DNA of 64,000 bases from Firmicutes bacterium OM04-13BH (GTDB taxonomy: Bacteria > Bacillota > Clostridia > Lachnospirales > Lachnospiraceae): contig QULP01000004.1 of NCBI GenBank assembly GCA_003481745.1, positions 62,001-126,000 on the forward strand. The letters are read 5' to 3'. Both the position numbers and the translations under genes were made by a program. Shown in pieces: positions 42,204 to 51,301 of this stretch (positions are counted from its first letter, which is position 1; each line of letters begins with the position of its first letter). Under the pieces are notes generated by a model, which saw only the letters and a list, made by a program, of their open reading frames with translations, searched no databases and was not told where the DNA came from.

Positions 42204-43163
42204 TCACATCATTTTTTTCGGGTCTGTCAAATACCATGGAAGCCTGCGCTCCATATCTGCCATTTTTTTAAGTTTCTCAAATCTTCTATCCTCAAGCACA
42301 CCTAAAATCACAGGAAAGAAACAAAATCCCGCCCATGCCACATAAATAATGACGCTAAGGGGGGTCAGCGGAAGTCCTCCGATTTTAATCTGTGGGTCGT
42401 ACTGTGCAAAGCTAATGCCTGCTGCCATTCCACCAAAATACACTCCCATCAGTGCCAGTAAAGTGCCTGTTACAATCCCATCCCTATTATCAAATCGAAA
42501 GATTGCAAAAGCGCTTCTCCCTTTTAAGCCATATCCTCTTGCACGCATCGAATCTGAGGTATCAATCGCATTTTCCAGTGCCCAGGTAACCAATACAGAA
42601 AAAATCGTAATACCGTGACGCATTTTCTTAAAAATGTTTCCGTTCTTTACATCTCTCCCAATTGCTTTTTGTCCATTTCGGATGACGGTCAGCTGCTGTC
42701 CAAATCTCGGCACAAACCGAAATACCATAGATAATACCAAAGAAAGTGCCGGAATCACACGACCAAACAGATACACAAATTTATCTGTTGTCATCACTTT
42801 GTTGTAACAGGAAAACCATAGAATCGAAATAAAAAGCATCGATGCCAGTACCAGTCCATATACAATTGCCTCTAGCGTAACCGGCCCGGTTTTTAAATAA
42901 AATAGCATCGTCACTCCATAATGATTAAAAGCAGGATTAATAAATGCCACAATTATCATTGCCGGAAGTGTTGCAAGCAGATTAAATTTTAATACTCTCT
43001 GCCAGCCTTGAAGTCTGGATGCATAACAAAATGCTCCCAGGAACGAAATTCCCAGAAAAACCGGATGGCTGTTCAACATTGTTATCAAAATGACTGCTGC
43101 AAACCAGAAAAAGTTCACCGCCGGATGACAATCTGAAAAAGCATCCCCTCTTTTTTCTTTCAT
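42204..43163 (-). CDS. Energy-coupling factor transmembrane protein EcfT
   Basis: 319 residues from MKEKRGDAFSD, with GAGGG 6 bases upstream; the longer frame adds ten basic residues. Membrane segments near 25-60, 75-125, 150-175 and 250-310. The coupling helix carries the A-R-G motif, SMRARGYGLKG, that docks on the ATPases. First gene of the operon behind the riboswitch. Confidence 0.92.
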   Translation of the reverse strand: MKEKRGDAFSDCHPAVNFFWFAAVILITMLNSHPVFLGISFLGAFCYASRLQGWQRVLKFNLLATLPAMIIVAFINPAFNHYGVTMLFYLKTGPVTLEAIVYGLVLASMLFISILWFSCYNKVMTTDKFVYLFGRVIPALSLVLSMVFRFVPRFGQQLTVIRNGQKAIGRDVKNGNIFKKMRHGITIFSVLVTWALENAIDTSDSMRARGYGLKGRSAFAIFRFDNRDGIVTGTLLALMGVYFGGMAAGISFAQYDPQIKIGGLPLTPLSVIIYVAWAGFCFFPVILGVLEDRRFEKLKKMADMERRLPWYLTDPKKMM

Positions 43164-43238
43164 CTTTTGCCCTCTTTTCATTTTTATTTTCAAAAAACTG
43201 CTTTCAAAATCAATGAAAATAAAAATTTATCGTACAAA

Positions 43239-43274
43239 AAATTTGTTTCCGTCTATGCCTGCGGAAACAAATTT
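43239..43274 (-). terminator. Riboswitch expression-platform terminator
   Basis: AAAATTTGTTTCCG / CGGAAACAAATTT stem with TTTTTTG following on the minus strand, between the aptamer and ecfT. Confidence 0.85.
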
Positions 43275-43284
43275 TGTGTTTTAA

Positions 43285-43445
43285 TCTCCAAATGCCTGTA
43301 TCCTGGCTCGCAGTTCTAACCTACTTGCTGCCCTTCTCAGAAGAAATTTCTTCCAATGGATTCGCAGTTTTCGTCCTGATTACAGTAGGGATAAAGTCTG
43401 TTGCGGAATCTCACCGCACGTTCCGAAAATCATCCGATTTTCATG
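43285..43445 (-). promoter_or_regulatory. Cobalamin riboswitch
   Basis: On the minus strand the conserved parts are visible: GTGCGGTGAGATTCCGC (the GGTGAAAGTCC-like part) and, further on, GCCAGGATACAGGC (the AGGATACCUGCC part). Both order and distance fit the adenosylcobalamin aptamer. High B12 would favour the terminator and stop the importer genes. Confidence 0.88.
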
Positions 43446-43577
43446 CATTTGTACTATCGATTCATTTATTTTATTTCATTGTTTTGTTGAATTTTGTCAT
43501 ATTTCTTTCATAGTACGCTTTATCATAGAGTTTGTCAAGCGGTCTTTCTTTCCCCAAATTTCCGGTTATCGCTTTGA

Positions 43578-44042
43578 TTATCCTACCAGCGTTCCATCCT
43601 CGTATTTTCCATCTTTAAACGCGAAGAAAAATTCAAAGAAATCATCGGTTTCATAAATTTCCATTAGTTCATTCAAATTCCAAATTGGATTTAAAGATGA
43701 AAGTTTTTCCCGTTCTACCCAGAACACCTTCCCCTCTTCCGAACTTTTCAATTCTCCTGTAAATTCATCCGTCTTATATAAAAGTACAAGATACCTTGTC
43801 CCATCCTCCCGAATCCAGTCTTTTATCCCGCAAAGCTTTGGATTTGAAATGATAAGACCGGTTTCTTCTCTCATCTCACGAATAACGGAATCCTTAAGAG
43901 ATTCTCCCGGCTCTACATGCCCACCCGGAAAGATAATTCCCTTCTCATTTTCTCCGAGTATTTTTTCCTCTACCAGAACACGTCCCTTCTCATCATAGAG
44001 CATACACATGTTGGCTAATTCCATTGGTTGGCTTCTATCCAT
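43578..44042 (-). CDS. Nudix hydrolase
   Basis: 154 residues from MDRSQPMELAN, with GGAGG 8 bases before the ATG. The Nudix box is complete: GGHVEPGESLKDSVIREM followed by REETGL. This MutT/YtkD-like group hydrolyses oxidised or surplus nucleoside triphosphates. Monocistronic between the riboswitch and a divergent membrane protein gene. Confidence 0.92.
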   Translation of the reverse strand: MDRSQPMELANMCMLYDEKGRVLVEEKILGENEKGIIFPGGHVEPGESLKDSVIREMREETGLIISNPKLCGIKDWIREDGTRYLVLLYKTDEFTGELKSSEEGKVFWVEREKLSSLNPIWNLNELMEIYETDDFFEFFFAFKDGKYEDGTLVG

Positions 44043-44187
44043 TGCATTTTCCTCCATTTTTGCAGATTTCTATCAAAAAATATACCATATCAAGTATCTC
44101 TTTTCTACATCATTTTTACTTTTTTGTATATCTCTTTCTCCATCTGCATATACTATCAGAAACCTTAGATACTGCGAGGATTTTATT

Positions 44188-44700
44188 ATGACTTTAAAAA
44201 CAAATATTTATCGGTTTCTTTTTATTTCCATTCTCGGCACTCTGCTTCATTTTACTTACGAATGGTCACAAAACAATGCCATTGTCGGGCTTTTTTCTGC
44301 CGTAAATGAATCTACCTGGGAACATTTAAAATTATTATTCTTTCCCATGTTTTTTCTGACTCTTTTTGAGCTTTTTTTCTTTCGAGATAGGCTTCCCAAA
44401 AACTTTTTACAGGTCCGAACCTGTGGAATCTTTCTTGGCATGGGGCTAATTGTAGTTGTCTTTTATACTCTGCTTGGTGTGATTGGAACATCCATTGATT
44501 TTCTAAATATCGCACTGTTTTTTGTTGCTGTTTTCTTCGCTTTATGGAGCGAAAATAAGCAGTATAGAAATTCGGAATCAAAGAAAGAAACTTCTTCTAC
44601 CGCATTTTCTATCCTGCTTATCTTTACCCTGCTATTTTTCGTGTTTACCTTTTTACCACCTGATATTGGACTGTTTTGGGAGATTACAAAAGTTTGCTAA
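44188..44700 (+). CDS. DUF6512-like membrane protein
   Basis: 170 residues from MTLKTNIYRFL; GCGAGGATTTTATT precedes the ATG. Five hydrophobic segments; NESTWEHLKLLFFPMF is the recognisable signature shared by a family of unknown function in Firmicutes. No partner gene on the same strand. Confidence 0.75.
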   Translation: MTLKTNIYRFLFISILGTLLHFTYEWSQNNAIVGLFSAVNESTWEHLKLLFFPMFFLTLFELFFFRDRLPKNFLQVRTCGIFLGMGLIVVVFYTLLGVIGTSIDFLNIALFFVAVFFALWSENKQYRNSESKKETSSTAFSILLIFTLLFFVFTFLPPDIGLFWEITKVC

Positions 44701-44713
44701 CTTCTATTTCTTT

Positions 44714-47260
44714 CTACTTTCTTTCTACTTTCTTTCGATACTTCCCAATCCTCTTCATCATCTCGTCAAAATCTATCGGTTTCGACAAGTGCTCATTCAT
44801 TCCGCTTTTCTTACTTGCCGCAATATCATCCGAAAAAGCATTTGCCGATACCGCAAAGATTGGAATCTCTCTGGCATCTTTTCGCTCCATTTTCCGGATT
44901 GCTTCTGCCGCTTCATATCCATTCATTCTTGGCATCATGATATCCATCAAAATCAAATCGAATTCCCCAATTTCTGATTTTGCAAATAACTCAACTGCCT
45001 CTGTTCCGTCTTTTGCCGGAGTGACCAAAACTCCTTGTTCTTCCAGCATATAAGTCTCTATTTCAAGATTTAATTCATTATCTTCGGTCACCAAAATATG
45101 CATTCCCGAAATAGAAATCTCTTCTTCCCTCTTCTGAACTTCTTCTTTTTCAGCTTCATAGGTTTTGTCAATTTTTAAGGTAAGCTCCACAGTAAACACC
45201 GTACCTTTTCCCTCTTCACTGACAAAATCTACTTTTCCTCCAAGCAGATCCACGGTCTTCTTTACGATAGAAAGCCCAACCCCGCTTCCATTATAAGTGG
45301 TTCTCGCAGTCTTATGTTCCTGTGCAAAAATTTCAAATGCATGTTTTTGAAATTCTTTACTCATTCCAATTCCGGTATCCCGACAGATAAATAAAATTCT
45401 TGCACATTCTCCATCGGATTCCATCTCCCGACAGGAAACCTGCACAAGCCCTCCCGGGTGATTATATTTTACTGCATTGCTCATCAGGTTCTGAAACACT
45501 CTTTGGATGTTTAGAGGGCTTCCAAGCAGATAGCAATGTTCATTTTCAACCGGCTCATACCGAAATTCAACTCCTGCATTTTTCGCCTGCACGAATACAA
45601 TTGTTACCGCATTGTCTAAAATTTCCTTCAAATTAAATGACTCATTTTTACTTTCCATTTCCCCGGCTTCCATTTTACTCATATCCAATATGTTATTTAC
45701 CAATTCTAAAAGGAAATCCGAGGCGGTATAAATCTTTTCAAAACAGTCTTTCATGCGAGAAGGCTCTTTTACACATTCCAGTCCAATCTCTGTCATTCCG
45801 CGGATTCCGTTAATCGGTGTCCGAATATCATGACTCATTCGACGAAGGAAATCTGTCTTCGAGGCATCTGCGGTTGCCGCTTTTTCTGCACTGATACGAA
45901 GCTGTTCCTGATAATCCATCTCCTTTTTCTTTTGTTCACTGACATTTCTTATAAGAAGCAACACCGATGTCTGTCCATTTTCATCATCACGTTTTTTAGA
46001 AACTAATAGCATCTGGTACCATTTTCCGGTAATTGCTTCAATCGTACAACCTAAAAAGTTGCGCTCTTTCATTCTTTCTGAAAGTGTTGTTAAGTCTGTA
46101 AATTCCAAAAAAGTCTCTCTTGCCGATTCAAGCATCAGTTTCCGCGCAAATTCTGTAAGCATCTTATCGGCTTCTTTAATTCCGGTAATTATTTCTTTTA
46201 ATTGCGAAGTTTCAACAACCGGCTCCCAGGTATTTTCTTTTGGATACAGGATTAAATTCACATCATAAATACTTGAAATTGCCTGAACCAAATAAAATTC
46301 TTTCTCCATCCGATTCATTTTTTCTCTCTTCTGAGACTGGACAAACAATAATACAACCAGAGCAAAAATCAGATACACACCTGCTGCAATGCCAAGCGTC
46401 AGTAACATCCTCGGATAAATTTTCTGAGCACGGAAAAACACATACAGATAATAGTTTCGGTACATATCATGTTTTCCAAACCAAGTTTTTCCCTCACTTT
46501 TTAATTCAATCAGATTTTCATCCTCTGGAGTTTGGTCGTTCTTTAAAACACTTGAAATCGGACACTCAGAAATCGAAAGTCCTTCCAGTTTTCCCGCACT
46601 GCTGCTGATTACATTTTCTCCATCTGTCACAACAAGCACTTCATTTTTATTCTGCACAAGATTATCTAACAGATTACTAAGTGAGATTTCGTACTTATCA
46701 TCTTGAAACTTCGTTGTATCGTAATAACAGATAATGATTCCAGACTCATCAACTCTTGAGGCAATAGCATATTCATAACTCTTTCCATCTACTTCCACAC
46801 TGTCAGCAAAAACTTTTTCCGGAAACTGTAAGACTTCTTTTACCTGAGAATCCTCTAAAATAAGTTTTAAAAATGTCTCATTTTCTGCTTTATCTAATTT
46901 TACATTTTCTGCCACCTGCAAATTTTCATCTAATAAAATCACTCCGGAAAGATACTGGTTTTCGGCCTGCTCTAACAGTTCTGCTTTTTCTTCCTCTTTT
47001 ATATAATATTTCAGCACATTGATTTTATTAATCATATCCTGTAAATCTTTAGTTGTAATTCCCATCTCATAATCCAGATATTTTTGACAGGTTGTTTTTG
47101 CAAGATTTAAGGTGCTTGATACTTCTCTTTCAATTGCCTTTTTCTGATGCCTGAATGAAAGCCCAAGCGTTAAAACAAATAGAACAATTCCTCCTAAAAT
47201 TAGCCCAAGCAGAATATACTTTTCACTCGGACTGCTCCTTCGCTGTTTCTGTTTGGTCAT
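44714..47260 (-). CDS. Hybrid sensor histidine kinase with receiver domain
   Basis: 848 residues from MTKQKQRRSS; GGAGGAGC precedes. Membrane helix near 17-37, extracellular Cache-like part (about 40-285), second helix near 290-312, a PAS-like region (about 340-440), HisKA with FLRRMSHDIRTPING, HATPase with NLMSNAVKYN, DTGIGMS and GSGVGLS, and a C-terminal receiver (about 725-840) with ILVTEDNELN and LILMDIMMPRMNG. Its start lies 38 bases inside the preceding solute-binding protein gene, so the two proteins are made together and probably work together. No separate output regulator gene is adjacent. Confidence 0.92.
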   Translation of the reverse strand: MTKQKQRRSSPSEKYILLGLILGGIVLFVLTLGLSFRHQKKAIEREVSSTLNLAKTTCQKYLDYEMGITTKDLQDMINKINVLKYYIKEEEKAELLEQAENQYLSGVILLDENLQVAENVKLDKAENETFLKLILEDSQVKEVLQFPEKVFADSVEVDGKSYEYAIASRVDESGIIICYYDTTKFQDDKYEISLSNLLDNLVQNKNEVLVVTDGENVISSSAGKLEGLSISECPISSVLKNDQTPEDENLIELKSEGKTWFGKHDMYRNYYLYVFFRAQKIYPRMLLTLGIAAGVYLIFALVVLLFVQSQKREKMNRMEKEFYLVQAISSIYDVNLILYPKENTWEPVVETSQLKEIITGIKEADKMLTEFARKLMLESARETFLEFTDLTTLSERMKERNFLGCTIEAITGKWYQMLLVSKKRDDENGQTSVLLLIRNVSEQKKKEMDYQEQLRISAEKAATADASKTDFLRRMSHDIRTPINGIRGMTEIGLECVKEPSRMKDCFEKIYTASDFLLELVNNILDMSKMEAGEMESKNESFNLKEILDNAVTIVFVQAKNAGVEFRYEPVENEHCYLLGSPLNIQRVFQNLMSNAVKYNHPGGLVQVSCREMESDGECARILFICRDTGIGMSKEFQKHAFEIFAQEHKTARTTYNGSGVGLSIVKKTVDLLGGKVDFVSEEGKGTVFTVELTLKIDKTYEAEKEEVQKREEEISISGMHILVTEDNELNLEIETYMLEEQGVLVTPAKDGTEAVELFAKSEIGEFDLILMDIMMPRMNGYEAAEAIRKMERKDAREIPIFAVSANAFSDDIAASKKSGMNEHLSKPIDFDEMMKRIGKYRKKVERK

Positions 47261-48056
47261 CCTCCGCTCCTCCATATACATTTTTTTCTACATCTAACCC
47301 ATATTTTTCTACAATTTTCTCCATTGTCCCGTCCTTGCGCATTTCCCCAAATGCCTCATTAAGTCTTCGGACGGCATCCGCATCTCCCTCTTTTCGAAAT
47401 GCCACTCCCACAGCTTCACTTCTTAGACTCATATTTAAGAAACGGTACTCTCCCGGATATTCCTCCGTATACGTCTGTAAAGCGCCCTCATGTCCAATGA
47501 TGGCATCTACATATCCTTTTCTTAACGACGTAAATACTTCACCAAGTTCTCGAAAACAGGTCAACTGCTCTAATTTAGGAAAATTTGGATTCATCTGTTT
47601 TAAGATAATCTTTTCTGAGGTAGAACCTGCCTGTACTCCCACACGCTTCTCTTCTAAATCAGCAAGCGATTGTATCGTACTATCCGAACGAACTCCAACC
47701 ACACGCTGTGTATAAAGATAAGGATTTGTCCATAAATATCGGTTTTCTCTTCCCTCTATTGTCAGATAAGACCACAGACAATCCACCTTCTTATTTTCCA
47801 GTTCTACAAAACGATCTTCAATCGGTATCATCTGAAAAACAGGTGTATATCCCGCTCTTTTACACGCCTCCTTTGCCACATCCACATCGATTCCCGAATA
47901 ATTTCCATTAATATCCTGATAAAAATAAGGAGTATACGAAGTTCCTCCAATTATCAGTCCTGGAAAAACTGCCTCTTTTTTTTGTTTTGTTCCACACGCA
48001 CAGACACCTAAAATCACCGCAAGTGCCACTACAAGTAATACCCCTTTTTTCCTCAT
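47223..48056 (-). CDS. Family 3 extracellular solute-binding lipoprotein
   Basis: 277 residues. Signal peptide with lipobox LGVC (Cys near 18). The SBP_bac_3 fold is shown by GIDVDVAKEACKRAG, DCLWSYLTIEGRE and RVGVQAGSTSEKI. Normally these bind amino acids for ABC import, but no permease gene is present. It overlaps the hybrid kinase gene, which suggests a ligand-presenting role in signalling. Confidence 0.9.
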   Translation of the reverse strand: MRKKGVLLVVALAVILGVCACGTKQKKEAVFPGLIIGGTSYTPYFYQDINGNYSGIDVDVAKEACKRAGYTPVFQMIPIEDRFVELENKKVDCLWSYLTIEGRENRYLWTNPYLYTQRVVGVRSDSTIQSLADLEEKRVGVQAGSTSEKIILKQMNPNFPKLEQLTCFRELGEVFTSLRKGYVDAIIGHEGALQTYTEEYPGEYRFLNMSLRSEAVGVAFRKEGDADAVRRLNEAFGEMRKDGTMEKIVEKYGLDVEKNVYGGAEDDQTETAKEQSE

Positions 48057-48100
48057 AGCTGTTCCCCTTTTTACTTACTCCAGAATTTCTTATGTCACTA

Positions 48101-48976
48101 TTAATTTTTTATATTTTCCTCACAGATACGTGTCAGCTTTTCTTTAAAAAATGAAATCATCCTCTCCCATACTTCATCCTGAAAGAACTGTAAATCCGCA
48201 TGGTCTGCTCCTTCCAGAGCTAAAAATGTCACATCACAACCATTTTTTTCTAAGCTTTCATAAAGACTTTCACTTTGTGAAAACGGCACAGTACGATCAT
48301 TTGTTCCATGAATAATTAAAAACGGTGGTGCTTCTTTTGTCACTTTTGAAACCGGTGAATTTTCATATCCTTTTTCTGGATTTTTCATGACATTAAAGCC
48401 CAGCAACAGGGATTCCGGTGATGCTGCACACTGTTCTGCCTCTTGGTATTGAAACTTCGAGGTATCAGTTGGAGGATACCATGGGCAGGCAGCCTGAACC
48501 TTGCTTGACTGTTCCAGATAATCTCCAACATCCAGTGAAACATCTTCATCAAGTGCCGCCATACAAGTTAAGTAACCACCTGCGGATTCTCCAGTCACCC
48601 CAATATATTCTGCATCAATTCGATACCGGTCTGCATGCGCTCTCAAATAGCGAATTGCCGCTTTTACATCCTGAATCTGCATTGGATACTCTCCCTCATT
48701 GGAGGTTCGATACTCTACACTTGCCACTACAAATCCGCTCTGTGCAAGCTTGCTAAGATAGGATAAATGCGCTGACTTATCCATGCGAAGCCATGCCCCG
48801 CCACAAATCCAGACTACACAAGGATATGTTTTTCCACTAAAATCCTCCGGATAAATCAAATCCAGTTTTAAATCTCTGCGGCAGTGCCCATACCAGGAAT
48901 CCACCTGTGCATACGTGATTCCCGTAATTGTCACATACTGCGGTTTTTCCACCTTAATTTTTAATACTTCTTTCAT
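48101..48976 (-). CDS. Alpha/beta hydrolase, esterase (BD-FAE/HSL-like)
   Basis: 291 residues from MKEVLKIKVEKP; CGGAGGAAAACG precedes. Oxyanion region WICGGAWLRMDK, nucleophile elbow GESAGG (Ser near 137), Asp in GTNDRTVPF and His in GADHADLQF complete the triad. No signal peptide, so intracellular. Family members deacetylate sugars or cleave small esters; substrate unknown. Confidence 0.9.
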   Translation of the reverse strand: MKEVLKIKVEKPQYVTITGITYAQVDSWYGHCRRDLKLDLIYPEDFSGKTYPCVVWICGGAWLRMDKSAHLSYLSKLAQSGFVVASVEYRTSNEGEYPMQIQDVKAAIRYLRAHADRYRIDAEYIGVTGESAGGYLTCMAALDEDVSLDVGDYLEQSSKVQAACPWYPPTDTSKFQYQEAEQCAASPESLLLGFNVMKNPEKGYENSPVSKVTKEAPPFLIIHGTNDRTVPFSQSESLYESLEKNGCDVTFLALEGADHADLQFFQDEVWERMISFFKEKLTRICEENIKN

Positions 48977-49030
48977 TCGTTTTCCTCCGATCACCTTTTT
49001 CCTTTATTTTATCATACCCTTTGTCAAAAA

Positions 49031-49060
49031 AAAAGAATCCTGGGAGGACAGGATTCTTTT
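49031..49060. terminator. Bidirectional terminator
   Basis: AAAAGAATCCT / AGGATTCTTTT, T-rich on both sides. It ends the small minus-strand frame at 49078 and precedes the esterase promoter. Confidence 0.8.
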
Positions 49061-49077
49061 TTCGGGTATTCTATGCT

Positions 49078-49293
49078 TTATCGTTTTCTTATTTTTATTT
49101 CTGTCTGTTTAGAAAATTCTCTTTTCCGAAACAAACTTCTGAGCAGTACCATCCACCCCCACGAAATAGAAAGTGCCGGAAGTGCGGAGATTATGATTCC
49201 TCTGACCGGAGAGATTTCTGAAAACACAGTTGGTCCAAAAAACCTGATAAACACAACTGTCATCATGACAATCAATGTAATTTTCTCTTTCAT
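49078..49293 (-). CDS. Small membrane protein, hypothetical
   Basis: 71 codons with two hydrophobic segments (about 4-24 and 32-54) and a basic tail ending IRKR. A good terminator follows the stop. No clear ribosome site precedes the ATG, so the gene may be decayed or may start differently. I do not recognise a family. Confidence 0.4.
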   Translation of the reverse strand: MKEKITLIVMMTVVFIRFFGPTVFSEISPVRGIIISALPALSISWGWMVLLRSLFRKREFSKQTEIKIRKR

Positions 49294-49383
49294 GGTATTC
49301 GGGGGTGTCAGGAAAATTTTTTTAAATCCATCTCAAGTCTTTCTGGTTCTTTTTTCATTTTAAACAAGGCGTACCTTTAAAAT

Positions 49384-49412
49384 CGGCAGAAACGAAATTT
49401 TCGCTTCTGCCG
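49384..49412. terminator. Hairpin downstream of ferredoxin-type gene
   Basis: CGGCAGAA / TTCTGCCG around an A+T-rich centre, followed by TTTTTGTTT on the plus strand and ATTTT on the minus strand. Confidence 0.6.
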
Positions 49413-49420
49413 GTTTTTGT

Positions 49421-50158
49421 TTAATCTTCTTTAATTTTTCCGTCAATTGTAATCGTCACAACCTGCCATGGAATGAATTTTTCACTGTTTTTTAAGGCTG
49501 CCACCGCTGCCCGTTCCAGGCCTCCGCAGCAAGGAACTTCCATACGAAGCACCGTCACACTTTTAATGTTATTTTCAGCAATAATCCGGGTCAGTTTCTC
49601 ACTATACTCTACGGAATCCAGTTTTGGACAGCCAATCAATGTAATTTTTCCTTTCATAAATTCCTGATGAAAATTCGCATAAGCATAAGCCGTACAATCT
49701 GCCGCAATTAAAAGTTTTGCTCCATCAAAATAAGGCGCATTGACCGGCACTAACTTAATCTGGCATGGCCACTGACCAAGCTGGGACTGCTGGACTTCTT
49801 TGACAGTTTCTTCTTTTTTTATACTTTCTTCTCTGTTGAATTGATGCAGGGCATGTCCTGGGCATCCGGAAACTGCCGGTTTTTCTGATTTTTCTTCCTT
49901 GTCTTTACTTTCCTGCGCTTTTCTTTTCATATTTTCTTTTACTGCTGTTTCGTCATAAGCGGCTGCTTCTCTTTCTACAAATGTAATTGCTCCGGTTGGA
50001 CAATTTGGCAGACAGTCTCCAAACCCATCGCAGTAATCATCTCTGGTCAGCTTCGCCTTTCCGTCAATCATCTCAATTGCCCCCTCATGACAGGCTGATG
50101 CACATGCCCCACATCCATTACATTTTTCTTCATTTATCTCAATAATTTTACGAACCAT
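49421..50158 (-). CDS. Ferredoxin-type 4Fe-4S protein
   Basis: 245 residues. Two cluster-binding sets lie in the first 65 residues: CNGCGACASAC and CDGFGDCLPNCP. A charged linker (about 70-130) leads to a C-terminal domain (about 130-245) with IAADCTAYA, IGCPKLD and VPCCGGL, extra cysteines of unknown use. Similar proteins in Clostridia are redox partners near nitrosative-stress or Crp-regulated genes. A palindrome TTGTTGgtaCAACAA sits over the -35 position of its promoter. Confidence 0.85.
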   Translation of the reverse strand: MVRKIIEINEEKCNGCGACASACHEGAIEMIDGKAKLTRDDYCDGFGDCLPNCPTGAITFVEREAAAYDETAVKENMKRKAQESKDKEEKSEKPAVSGCPGHALHQFNREESIKKEETVKEVQQSQLGQWPCQIKLVPVNAPYFDGAKLLIAADCTAYAYANFHQEFMKGKITLIGCPKLDSVEYSEKLTRIIAENNIKSVTVLRMEVPCCGGLERAAVAALKNSEKFIPWQVVTITIDGKIKED

Positions 50159-50214
50159 AGAAAAATACCTCCGTTTGTTTTAGCTCTGTCTTGTTTACAA
50201 ACACATAGTAAAAC

Positions 50215-50250
50215 AAATGGAGGCAAAATTATGTTGTTGGTACAACAAAT
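50215..50250 (-). promoter_or_regulatory. Promoter with Crp/Fnr-like palindrome
   Basis: TTGTTG-GTA-CAACAA at 50234-50248 and a -10 box TACTAT (50215-50220, minus strand). The palindrome covers the -35 zone. Regulator identity is a guess. Confidence 0.45.
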
Positions 50251-50265
50251 TTAAAAATCTTATTT

Positions 50266-50637
50266 TTAATTCTGCAGCATTTGGATTTCCGTTTCAAAAA
50301 AACGTTCCTGAAATTCCACCAGTGCTGCAATCTGCTCTTTGCTGTATTTTCCTTTTTCCTTACAGACAACCAGCTTGTCTTCCACGTCATTTTTTCGTTT
50401 AATCACTGCCACGACATATCCCTCATAAGCTTCCACAGCTTCAAATTCTCCGACAACATAAGCATCGATTTCTTCTCCATCTCCAGATACGGTATCTGGA
50501 ATGAAACCATAGTTTAAGCAATATACAAATCCGTGCTCTGGATGTCTTGAAGCAAGGGGACGGTCGATTTTCACCTTTATAAACTTTCCAAGGTAAGATT
50601 CCAGTGAAAGTATTGTGTTTATATCTCTGTTCTTCAT
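50266..50637 (-). CDS. Inorganic pyrophosphatase-like protein
   Basis: 123 residues, shorter than family I pyrophosphatases (about 170). It keeps the start of the fold (GKFIKVKIDRPLASRHP), YGFIPDTVSGDGEEIDAYVVG (here GDGEEIDAYVVG matching DGDPLDVLV) and the following acidic residue. Diphosphate hydrolysis is likely but the reduced size leaves room for a related nucleotide role. Stands between the VOC gene (27-base gap) and the ferredoxin-type gene. Confidence 0.75.
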   Translation of the reverse strand: MKNRDINTILSLESYLGKFIKVKIDRPLASRHPEHGFVYCLNYGFIPDTVSGDGEEIDAYVVGEFEAVEAYEGYVVAVIKRKNDVEDKLVVCKEKGKYSKEQIAALVEFQERFFETEIQMLQN

Positions 50638-50664
50638 TTACATTTCTTCTTTCTATTCTTCAGC

Positions 50665-51027
50665 TCACATCGGAGTTCCCACTTCGATTAGATTTCCATC
50701 CAAATCATAAAATCGAACAACCTTTTTCCCAAAATCATTCTCCATCAGCTTGTTGACATATTCTACTTCCGGATACAACTGCTCTAGTTTTTTTACAAAT
50801 TTTTCTATATCACGTTCTTCAAAATATAGCTCACTGGCATGATTTTTTTGTTTCACTTCTTTTTTCAAAAAATCCTGCCAGATTTTTTTCTGCTGTAATA
50901 CAAGTCCTTCTGTTAAGATTACGGTCTCGTTGTTATCCAGAACAACTTCCAGACCAAAAAGGTCGTGATAAAAGTGTTTGGATTTATCAATATCTGTTAC
51001 AATAATTAATACGTTTTTTAATCTCAT
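50665..51027 (-). CDS. VOC (glyoxalase/bleomycin resistance) family protein
   Basis: 120 residues, one pair of beta-alpha-beta-beta-beta modules. TDIDKSKHFYHDLFGLEVV at the start (shown as DKSKHFYHDLFGLEV) and VRFYDLDGNLIEVGTP at the end are characteristic. Probable metal ligands: His in ASELYFEE/NHASEL and Glu in LIEVG. Substrate unknown. GGAAAGGAGAG precedes the ATG. Confidence 0.88.
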   Translation of the reverse strand: MRLKNVLIIVTDIDKSKHFYHDLFGLEVVLDNNETVILTEGLVLQQKKIWQDFLKKEVKQKNHASELYFEERDIEKFVKKLEQLYPEVEYVNKLMENDFGKKVVRFYDLDGNLIEVGTPM

Positions 51028-51301
51028 GGACTCTCCTTTCCGCAGCCATAGCCAACATAAAGAACTACTTCGTTTTCATCTTTCAACAAAGTTTCTGCAA
51101 CCTGAAACAGCAGCACAATTAATATTAATGCTTCTTTCACGTTAATCTTATTATAACAGATATTGTCATTTCCGTGTTAAAAACAGGCTTTGGCAAACAT
51201 TCTTTTGAGATTTTTATATGAATATGATAGACTACTAACTGTAATATATATTGGATTTCTTACTAAGAAATACTTACAAAAGAAAGGCTTTTTTATTATT
51301 T

